From Elusimicrobiota bacterium (lineage in GTDB: Bacteria > Elusimicrobiota > Elusimicrobia > FEN-1173), in assembly GCA_003158755.1 (NCBI GenBank), contig PMLF01000347.1, forward strand, positions 1 to 5,739: a DNA stretch of 5,739 bases. Direction: 5' to 3'. The position numbers and the translations under genes were made by a program. Below, piece by piece: positions 1-4,731 of the stretch; the first letter of the stretch is position 1; each line of letters starts with the position of its first letter. The notes below the pieces were generated by a model that was given only the letters and a program-made list of their open reading frames with translations, was not told where the DNA came from and made no database searches.

Positions 1-99
1 CTCCTGGGTCGCGCCGCCGGGAGCTACGCCGCAGGCCGTCGAGGCGCGGTGGAGGCGAATATGGCGCTGTTGGCCGAAATCTTGAAGCGACCGGCGTGA
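1..99 (+). CDS. C-terminal fragment of an upstream protein, probably Kdo transferase (WaaA/KdtA)
   Basis: Frame 1 is open from the window edge to a TGA at 97-99 and gives 32 residues, including GRRGAVEANMALLAEIL. The pattern 'small residue, aromatic, basic pair, GA, then a leucine-rich helix' resembles the extreme C-terminus of 3-deoxy-D-manno-octulosonic acid transferases. Those are GT-B inner-membrane enzymes that attach Kdo to lipid A precursors, and they often sit next to heptosyltransferase genes. The stop overlaps the next gene's GTG start as GTGA, which suggests an operon with translational coupling. Only the tail is visible, so the family call rests on a short pattern plus context. 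Another GT-B transferase remains possible. Confidence 0.5.
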   Translation, partial: LLGRAAGSYAAGRRGAVEANMALLAEILKRPA

Positions 100-1112
100 A
101 TTCCCGACCCGTGAACATTTTGGTCGTGCGCCTTTCGTCTTTGGGAGACGTGATTTTGACAACTCCCGTGTTCGAGAACCTCAAGTCCGCGTGTCCCCTT
201 TGCCGGACGAGCGTGTTGGTCAAACGGGCGTTCGCCCCCGTCTTCAACGGGAATCCTTTCGTCGACGATGTCCTCGTTTTTGAAGACCGGGGTCTTTTCG
301 GCTGGGCAAGAGAAATCCGGCGGCGGCGGTTCGACGTTTTCCTGGATTTGCACGACACGATCCGGTCTCGCCTGTGGGGCTGGTTCTCGGGCGCGGGAAA
401 AATCCTTCGATACGACAAACGCGTCCGCGAGCGTCGCCGTCTGGTTCGGAGCAAGGTCTTGTCGCCGAGGCTCGCGGGACGGGTCGTTGATCGGTATTTG
501 GAAACGCTTTCCGTCTTGGGCGTTCCCGCGACGACGCGCCGGCCGCGCCTCTATCTCGACGGCGGGACTTTGAATCCTGCCTTAGCGTTGAAGATTGGAG
601 AGGGACCGTTTTTGGGAGTGGTCCCAGGCGCGGCTCATGCCACCAAGCGTTGGCCGCCCGAACGATTCGCCGAGGCCGCGGATGCGATATTGTCGGGAGT
701 TTGTGGGGGGGGAAAAGCGTTGATCCTGGGTTCCGCCGGGGACCGCGCCGCCGCCCAAGCGGTCTCCAAACGATTGAAGTCTCCTTTTGTCGACTTAACG
801 GGGGAAACGAATTTGGAGGACCTGTTCCGCCTCCTCGCCCGGTGCCGCCTGGTTCTCACCAACGACTCCGGCGCCATGCACGTCGCCGAGGCTTTGGACG
901 TTCCCACCGTGGCGGTCTTCGGCCCCACCGTCGAGGCGTTCGGTTTTTTCCCGATCGGGCCCAAGGCCGCCGTGGTTCAGGACGAGGGTTTGGCGTGCCG
1001 CCCCTGTCACCTTCACGGGTCGGAGGTCTGTCCTCTGGGCCACTTCCGGTGCATGAACGATATCTCCGTGGGCCGCGTGGTTGACGCGGCCCGGGAGGTT
1101 TGTAAAATCTAG
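96..1112 (+). CDS. Glycosyltransferase family 9 protein, ADP-heptose:LPS heptosyltransferase-like (WaaF/RfaF type)
   Basis: This 338-residue protein has the usual length and motifs of GT9 heptosyltransferases, which transfer heptose from an ADP-sugar to the LPS inner core at the cytoplasmic membrane. Visible motifs are the N-terminal Rossmann start VVRLSSLGDVILTTP (residues 10-24), an LDLHD strand in the acceptor domain, VPGAAHATKRWP (176-187) opening the donor domain, and TNDSGAMH (255-262) followed by VAVFGPT, the typical nucleotide-sugar site. Near the C-terminus lies a Cys/His-rich stretch (C301, C304, C312, H316, C319) seen in a subgroup of these proteins. The start is taken at GTG 96, which overlaps the preceding stop. 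GTG 111 (giving MNILVVRLSS) is an equally natural family start, and neither has a clear Shine-Dalgarno. Sugar specificity cannot be read from sequence, so heptose is an inference from family and neighbours. Confidence 0.92.
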   Translation: MNSRPVNILVVRLSSLGDVILTTPVFENLKSACPLCRTSVLVKRAFAPVFNGNPFVDDVLVFEDRGLFGWAREIRRRRFDVFLDLHDTIRSRLWGWFSGAGKILRYDKRVRERRRLVRSKVLSPRLAGRVVDRYLETLSVLGVPATTRRPRLYLDGGTLNPALALKIGEGPFLGVVPGAAHATKRWPPERFAEAADAILSGVCGGGKALILGSAGDRAAAQAVSKRLKSPFVDLTGETNLEDLFRLLARCRLVLTNDSGAMHVAEALDVPTVAVFGPTVEAFGFFPIGPKAAVVQDEGLACRPCHLHGSEVCPLGHFRCMNDISVGRVVDAAREVCKI

Positions 1113-1143
1113 CGTTGAGACGGGGTAACGGTGCATATTTTGG
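1111..1143 (+). repeat. Left terminal inverted repeat of the element
   Basis: The repeat begins AGCGTTGAGACGGGG and runs through an ATTTTGG end. Its reverse complement is at 1461-1493. The single difference (T1136 opposite G1468) would be a G-U wobble in RNA, so the stem is fully pairable as a transcript. It starts inside the TAG stop codon of the GT9 gene. Confidence 0.9.
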
Positions 1144-1316
1144 CCGAGCGATTTTGGGCGGGTTTAAGGAGCGAGGAGCGCTGCGTGCCTTTAGGCACGT
1201 AAGCGACGAGCGACGCAGCCCTCGGCGCCAAAGGCGCCGCGGGCCGGCCCGGTTTCAACCGGGCGCGCCGAACGTGCGCCACTTGGCGCACGGCGCCCGC
1301 CCAAAAGCGCTCGGCC
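1142..1316. repeat. Inner inverted repeat domain with four stacked hairpins
   Basis: GGCCGAGCG at 1142 through 1162 is inverted at 1296-1316 (20 of 21 match). Between the arms are short palindromes: 1184-1189 with 1194-1199 (TTTA loop), 1223-1229 with 1233-1239 (AAA loop), 1247-1253 with 1258-1264 (TTCA loop), and 1273-1280 with 1285-1292 (ACTT loop). All four are perfect stems of 6 to 8 bp with tri- or tetraloops. A further GCTGCGT/ACGCAGC pair (1180-1186, 1213-1219) encloses and partly competes with the first hairpin. The regular series of small perfect stems inside a long closing stem argues for selection on structure. Confidence 0.8.
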
Positions 1317-1330
1317 CTTCATTAATATGT

Positions 1331-1350
1331 CGCCGCGCTTGTGCGCGGCG
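1331..1350. repeat. Perfect 8-bp hairpin, TTGT loop
   Basis: CGCCGCGC at 1331-1338 is complemented exactly by GCGCGGCG at 1343-1350 around a four-base loop. It lies in the junction between the two larger domains of the element. No T-run follows, so it is not a standard intrinsic terminator. Confidence 0.75.
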
Positions 1351-1364
1351 AAAGGTAAGGAAGG

Positions 1365-1462
1365 GGTGGCTCCATTCCGCGCCCCTTCTTCGTTGCTCGT
1401 CGGTTACATAGTACCACTATGCGCCCTCCTCGCGCCTCGAAGGGCCACGGACTGGAGCCACC
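1365..1462. repeat. Long imperfect hairpin at the right side of the element
   Basis: GGTGGCTCCA (1365-1374) pairs exactly with TGGAGCCACC (1453-1462). The stem continues with mismatches (TCCG, then CCCTTC against GAAGGG) to a terminal hairpin CATAGT-ACC-ACTATG at 1407-1421. The base of this stem touches the right terminal repeat, so the two would stack in the folded form. Confidence 0.7.
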
Positions 1463-1493
1463 AAAATGTGCACCGTTACCCCGTCTCAACGCT
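1461..1493 (-). repeat. Right terminal inverted repeat of the element
   Basis: This is the reverse complement of 1111-1143 with one mismatch in 33. It ends one base before the GTG at 1495 that begins the GT4 coding region, so it occupies the place where a ribosome-binding site would be expected. Confidence 0.9.
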
Positions 1494-1494
1494 C

Positions 1495-2559
1495 GTGAAG
1501 ATCCTTCATATCCTCGATGAACGTTGGGATTCGGCCCTCACGGCCTACGGGCTCGTGTTGGCCCAGGTTCAGGCCGCTCGGGGCCACGCGGTGTGGGTGG
1601 CCGTCAAGCCCGGACTGTACGCCGACCGGGAGGCCCGCCGGAGGGGCCTCTCCGTCTATCCTTTGGGATCCTATTTGGGGTTTCGATGGTTCGTCGGGCG
1701 GCACAAGTTCGACGTGATCAATGCTCATACCGGCTCCGGACATACCCTCGGGTTGTGGGCGGTCGCCGGACGCATGACCGCCCTGGTCCGCACCCGGGGA
1801 GACGCCCGTCCCGTCGAAAAAAAGCCTGGGCAGGCGTGGATCCTGAAACGGACGGACTCCGTCATCGCCGCTTCCCGCGCCATCGCCGCCCGGTATCGGG
1901 ATCGATATCCCTCTCTTCAAGGACGTCTGTCCACCATTTATCCTGGTTTGGAACTGCCTCCCATGTCTCCCGAGCCCGCCGGACCCTTGCGCTTCGCCCT
2001 GGTGGGACGTCTGGACCCTATCAAAGGTCAAACCTATTTCATCGAAGCCCTGAGCCTAATCAAGGACAAACTTTCCGACGAGGAATTTCTCATCGCGGGC
2101 GAGCCCAAGAACACGACCGTCGGCGGGCTTCAGCGCTTCGCGGAGAAGTGCGGCGTCGCCCATTGGGTGCGTTTCCTGGGGCGTCAGCCGGACATCCTGG
2201 CGTTCATGCGCTCCTGCCACGCCGGGGTCATCTGCTCCATCGGAAGCGAAACCCTTTCCCGCGTCTGCCTGGAATGGATGGCGGTGGGCCGTCCCGTGAT
2301 CGCCACGGCCGTGGGCTGCCTGCCCGAACTCGTGTTTACGGGGGAGAACGGGTTCCTGGTGCCGACGCACAGCCCCAAGGCACTGGCCGACTGTTTGATG
2401 GGGTTGATCAAGAACGAAGGGTTCCGAAGGGAAATGGGCGAACGGGCCCGCCGCTTCGCCGAAACCAGGTTCAGCCTGGAGCGTTTCGGGACGGATACGG
2501 ACAACATCTATTTCGAAGCGATGATGCGGCGGGGAGGAGTGAAAATAAGGCAAAAGTAA
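1495..2559 (+). CDS. Family 4 (GT-B) glycosyltransferase
   Basis: From GTG 1495 the product is 354 residues and begins MKILHILDERWDS, a normal GT4 N-terminal strand. An open frame continues upstream to ATG 1327, but those 56 extra codons lie wholly in the palindromic element, so 1495 is preferred. Visible motifs are NAHTGSGHTLGL in the acceptor domain, VGRLDPIKGQ (R172, K177, nucleotide-sugar phosphate binding), and the E-x7-E signature SETLSRVCLE (E252, E260) followed by WMAVGRPVIATAVGCLPELV. The family moves a sugar from a nucleotide donor to a growing glycan at the cytoplasmic face of the membrane. The usual N-terminal GG loop is not seen. No Shine-Dalgarno precedes the start because the element's right terminal repeat sits there. 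The neighbours suggest LPS or surface-glycan assembly, but the sugar and linkage are unknown. Confidence 0.9.
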   Translation: MKILHILDERWDSALTAYGLVLAQVQAARGHAVWVAVKPGLYADREARRRGLSVYPLGSYLGFRWFVGRHKFDVINAHTGSGHTLGLWAVAGRMTALVRTRGDARPVEKKPGQAWILKRTDSVIAASRAIAARYRDRYPSLQGRLSTIYPGLELPPMSPEPAGPLRFALVGRLDPIKGQTYFIEALSLIKDKLSDEEFLIAGEPKNTTVGGLQRFAEKCGVAHWVRFLGRQPDILAFMRSCHAGVICSIGSETLSRVCLEWMAVGRPVIATAVGCLPELVFTGENGFLVPTHSPKALADCLMGLIKNEGFRREMGERARRFAETRFSLERFGTDTDNIYFEAMMRRGGVKIRQK

Positions 2560-2597
2560 AGGAAGAATCGCGGCGTCGGTTTATTCCCTTCCTTTTT
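2558..2597 (+). terminator. Weak intrinsic-terminator-like hairpin after the GT4 gene
   Basis: AAAGGAAG-AAT (2558-2568) can pair with ATT-CTTCCTTT (2583-2585 and 2588-2595, with two bulged C) around a 14-base loop. A broken T-rich run to about 2617 follows. The stem is AT-rich and weaker than a typical terminator. It begins at the stop codon of the GT4 gene and lies between convergent genes, where a terminator is expected. Confidence 0.35.
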
Positions 2598-2634
2598 CCT
2601 TTTTACTTTTACCTTTTGCCTTTATTTTTCTTTC
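2581..2634. repeat. Low-complexity pyrimidine-rich tract between convergent genes
   Basis: The plus strand is nearly all C and T, with a loose CCTTTTT periodicity broken by a few A and G. It runs over the stop codon and last few codons (Thr-Lys-Glu-Lys) of the minus-strand gene. Pieces are inverted copies of the end of the GT4 gene: AAAAGTAAA at 2552-2560 matches 2602-2610, and GGCAAAAG at 2549-2556 matches 2613-2620. It may help end transcription from both sides, or be simple-sequence drift. Confidence 0.5.
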
Positions 2635-4523
2635 GTCCACATCTTTTGGAACATGAAGTATGACTTCCTCAATTCCCTTAAGAATGGGCTGTTTTTCCCT
2701 TCCCCTTGGCCCGCCAATCCGAACCATTCCTCGTTCGCGTACCCGTCCGGGAAGGGCATTACCGTCGAGGCTTTGATGGAGTGGGTTTCCCACGCCTCTC
2801 CGGGATTGTTGTCCTTCCACCATTCGTCCAACCATTCGAAAACGATTCCGCCGATGGAGTTCCCTTCCCCCGGCTCTCCCGCCGAATTGTATTCGATGTC
2901 CTTCCAGGAGTTTTGCAGGTAATCCGCTTGAGCTTGTTCGTCGGGACCTCGGCCCGTCCAGTAGGCGTCGCAGCCGTATTCGGTGATGAGGATGGGGCGG
3001 TCGATGACGGATTTCACCTGGAGCCACAGGGAGCCGAACCCGTCTTTTCCCCGGTAGCTGTTGACACCGATGAAGTCCAGTTCCGGCGCCAGGCGGGCGT
3101 AGCGGTCGACGAAGCCCGTTTCCAAATTTCCGACTCCCACGGGATGGTTGGGGTCCAATTTGTGGAGGAGGGAGGCGGCTTCGTTGAGGAACCGGGCGTA
3201 GTCGTCGGGATAGACAGCGGCGTTCGTCCGGGTGGAGTTGACACCCCGGTAGGCGGAGGCCATGTTGTTCTCATTCCCTAGGACGTACATCAGCATCCAG
3301 GGCTCGTCCTTCACTTCGTTCGCGAGATCCGCCACCGCGTCCAACATGTGTTTTCTCTGGTCTGGATCCCGATAGTCCGTCGTGCCGGTTTTCCAGTCGA
3401 TGCCGGCGTGTACCGTGTAGGCCCCGAGCGGTTCGCAGACGATGCCGCGGATGCCGTACTTCTCATACATTTCCCTCAAGAGGGGGAGGTTCAAAGGGTG
3501 GTTGTTGAATATCCGTATGGCATTGGTCCCCATCTTTTGCATCAGGGAGAAGTCTCCCTCGCCGGGTTCGTCGGGGTCTTGGATGCCGTTGCGGTTTTTA
3601 TCCACCCAGGCTTCCTGGGGGGCGTCGATGAGTCTGTTGTGGTTGTCGTCGGCGTTCATCCAATCGTAGGAGGCTTCTTCCTTCCCGATTTTCGTGGGCA
3701 GGTAGGTCACGCCTTGGACGATGAACGGTTCCCCGTTTACGCGCAGACCCCAGTGGCCGTTCTCGTAGCGCACGAAACTCACGTGACCGCCCCGGCGCCC
3801 CACGATCGGAAGTTGGGAGAGATCGACGGGCGGTGGGCTCCGCTTGGAATCGACGGAAACGAGGCGTCCGGGCGACAAGCTCACCACGTTATTCGTCGGA
3901 TCGCCGTTCACCATTGATTCGGTCCAAAGGAAGGCGTCCTCCAACTTGAGTTTCAGTTCGGGATGGGTCCTCGTCAAATTGATGATTCCGTCCAAGGCCG
4001 CCGGGGCCACCAGCCAGGTGAAACTTTTGTCCTTGGCCCAGCAGTAGGAATGGGGATGGAGAATGAGGGCGGCTTGATACGCTTTGATCGCTTGGAGGTA
4101 TTGACCGCCCGCTTCGAGGGCTTTGGCGGTGAAAAGGAGTTTGACGCCGGCGTCATCCTGGGCCGTGGCCCAGGCGTAGAAGTCCGCTTCCGGGTCGCCC
4201 GAATTGACGTGCTGCCAGGCCGACGGTTTAATCAAACCCTTATCTTTTAACTTTTGGTATCGGGAATCGCCGTAGACCGAGAAATTGGGTTCGATTCCCA
4301 AGCCCATGGCGGCGGCCAAGCCTTTTTTGTCCCGAATCGTATAATGGAAATTAGGCGTTTTCAGACCCTGGAACTCGCCGTACTTTTCGAAGTCGATGAT
4401 TTTCTCCGTACCGGAATCGGACAAGGAAAAGGATTTGGCTTCGGCGATTGAACGGCAGGCGGGACCCAGCAAAGCCATGAGGAGCATAACGCGGAAGAAA
4501 CGTCCGAAAAAATGGTTGTTCAT
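2622..4523 (-). CDS. Secreted TPR-like plus clan GH-A glycosidase-like protein with EF-hand-like calcium loops
   Basis: The product has 633 residues. ATG 4523 is preceded by an AAAGGA ribosome site seven bases away. Residues 1-29 form a signal peptide: basic start, core VMLLMALLGPA, and probable cleavage after AEA (27-29). Residues about 124-157 look like a TPR helix pair (KALEAGGQYLQAIKAYQAAL). NGEPFIVQGV (263-272) is the strand that commonly opens GH2/GH5-type barrels. Next come two calcium-loop patterns: D292-N294-N296-D300, and a canonical EF-hand loop D308-N310-N312-G313-D316-E319. The barrel has LGNENN with likely acid/base E418, and ITEYG with likely nucleophile E515, then FEWLDEWW (562-569). 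This fits a retaining glycosidase or transglycosidase acting in the periplasm or outside the cell. The substrate and exact GH family are not assignable. It is the only complete minus-strand gene here, set against transferases on the plus strand. Confidence 0.85.
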   Translation of the reverse strand: MNNHFFGRFFRVMLLMALLGPACRSIAEAKSFSLSDSGTEKIIDFEKYGEFQGLKTPNFHYTIRDKKGLAAAMGLGIEPNFSVYGDSRYQKLKDKGLIKPSAWQHVNSGDPEADFYAWATAQDDAGVKLLFTAKALEAGGQYLQAIKAYQAALILHPHSYCWAKDKSFTWLVAPAALDGIINLTRTHPELKLKLEDAFLWTESMVNGDPTNNVVSLSPGRLVSVDSKRSPPPVDLSQLPIVGRRGGHVSFVRYENGHWGLRVNGEPFIVQGVTYLPTKIGKEEASYDWMNADDNHNRLIDAPQEAWVDKNRNGIQDPDEPGEGDFSLMQKMGTNAIRIFNNHPLNLPLLREMYEKYGIRGIVCEPLGAYTVHAGIDWKTGTTDYRDPDQRKHMLDAVADLANEVKDEPWMLMYVLGNENNMASAYRGVNSTRTNAAVYPDDYARFLNEAASLLHKLDPNHPVGVGNLETGFVDRYARLAPELDFIGVNSYRGKDGFGSLWLQVKSVIDRPILITEYGCDAYWTGRGPDEQAQADYLQNSWKDIEYNSAGEPGEGNSIGGIVFEWLDEWWKDNNPGEAWETHSIKASTVMPFPDGYANEEWFGLAGQGEGKNSPFLRELRKSYFMFQKMWTKEK

Positions 4524-4530
4524 TGGGTTG

Positions 4531-4536
4531 TCCTTT
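4531..4536 (-). promoter_or_regulatory. Shine-Dalgarno of the glycosidase gene
   Basis: On the minus strand AAAGGA lies seven bases before ATG 4523. It is the clearest ribosome-binding site among the starts in this window and fixes that start. Confidence 0.7.
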
Positions 4537-4555
4537 CGATGAGGGGTAGGTGGAT

Positions 4556-4564
4556 ATTATGTCA
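4556..4564 (-). promoter_or_regulatory. Candidate extended -10 promoter for the glycosidase gene
   Basis: The minus strand reads TGACATAAT, a TGn plus -10 hexamer with one mismatch to TATAAT. It would start transcription about 25 bases before the ATG. A -35-like hexamer 17 bases upstream (CTGAAC) matches poorly, so the call depends on the extended -10. Confidence 0.4.
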
Positions 4565-4604
4565 AAATTTACGAGGTCGTTCAGGGATTTCCGGCGACGG
4601 TATT

Positions 4605-4613
4605 TGGTATAGT
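4605..4613 (+). promoter_or_regulatory. Candidate extended -10 promoter for the downstream GT4 gene
   Basis: TGGTATAGT is a TGn plus -10-like hexamer (TATAGT against TATAAT). It lies about 100 bases before the GT4 ATG in the AT-richer divergent region. No good -35 is seen at 16-18 bases. It would give a leader of about 90 bases containing the short ORF at 4645. Confidence 0.35.
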
Positions 4614-4644
4614 CCCCGAAACTCCTACTCCTCCGGGAGGTCCC

Positions 4645-4731
4645 GTGGCGTTCGATTCAGAAAACCATTCCTTTTATTTTCCGGCGAAAATTATTCAATC
4701 GTTTTATCTGATATGCGCGTTCTCCATCTGA
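4645..4731 (+). CDS. Possible 28-residue leader ORF overlapping the GT4 start
   Basis: GTG 4645 follows GGAGG (4636-4640) by four bases, a better ribosome site than any in front of the GT4 gene itself. The frame is open for 28 codons (MAFDSENHSFYF... ending CAFSI, with five Phe) and stops at TGA 4729-4731, 16 bases past the GT4 ATG at 4713 in another frame. The GGAGG is also half of a CCTCC-G-GGAGG palindrome (4630-4640). Translation of this ORF could feed the GT4 start by coupling. The peptide matches nothing I recognise, and a chance ORF is quite possible. Confidence 0.25.
   Translation: MAFDSENHSFYFPAKIIQSFYLICAFSI

Larger units (their letters stand above)
1111..1493. mobile_element. MITE-like structured repeat element with 33-bp terminal inverted repeats and nested palindromes
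   Basis: The ends at 1111-1143 and 1461-1493 are inverted copies matching at 32 of 33 positions. Inside are a 21-bp inverted repeat (1142-1162 with 1296-1316, one mismatch) enclosing at least four short hairpins, an isolated 8-bp perfect hairpin (1331-1350), and a roughly 98-bp imperfect hairpin (1365-1462). Almost the whole length can therefore pair into a branched structure. No transposase or other recognisable protein is encoded, although GC-rich open frames cross it. No clear target-site duplication is visible at the edges. The element overlaps the AG of the GT9 stop codon and ends one base before the next gene's GTG. This form fits a non-autonomous repeat such as a MITE or a large BIME-like palindromic unit. 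A structured RNA is the alternative. Whether it is multicopy cannot be seen here. Confidence 0.75.

Noticed and set aside
1115..1411. Open frames inside the element (plus strand 1115-1411, minus strand 1109-1291) as genes
   Set aside because: They are Arg/Ala/Pro-rich, follow the palindromes and carry no recognisable motif. GC-rich palindromic DNA tends to be open in several frames.
1111..1493. Insertion sequence with its own transposase
   Set aside because: At 383 bp it is too short, and no transposase motif or catalytic triad is seen. At most it is a non-autonomous derivative.
1111..1493. CRISPR array or tandem repeat
   Set aside because: The repeats are inverted and of differing sequence. 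There are no regular direct repeats with spacers.
1104..1500. Target-site duplication flanking the element
   Set aside because: The bases next to the terminal repeats (AAAATCT on the left, CGTGAAG on the right) do not match.
1524..2663. Long plus-strand frame of 379 codons overlapping the first GT4 gene
   Set aside because: Its product is Arg/Gly/Pro-rich with no motifs and lies in another frame of a clear GT4 gene. It is a high-GC shadow.
2706..3281. Plus-strand frames opposite the glycosidase gene (2706-3281, 3348-3917)
   Set aside because: They are antisense shadows of a minus-strand protein with clear catalytic motifs, and they show no domains of their own.
4449..4470. Lipoprotein signal (lipobox) at C23 of the glycosidase-like protein
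   Set aside because: The residues before the Cys are L-G-P-A, with Pro at -2 and Gly at -3, which fits a lipobox poorly. AEA at 27-29 is a better signal peptidase I site, though a lipoprotein is not excluded.
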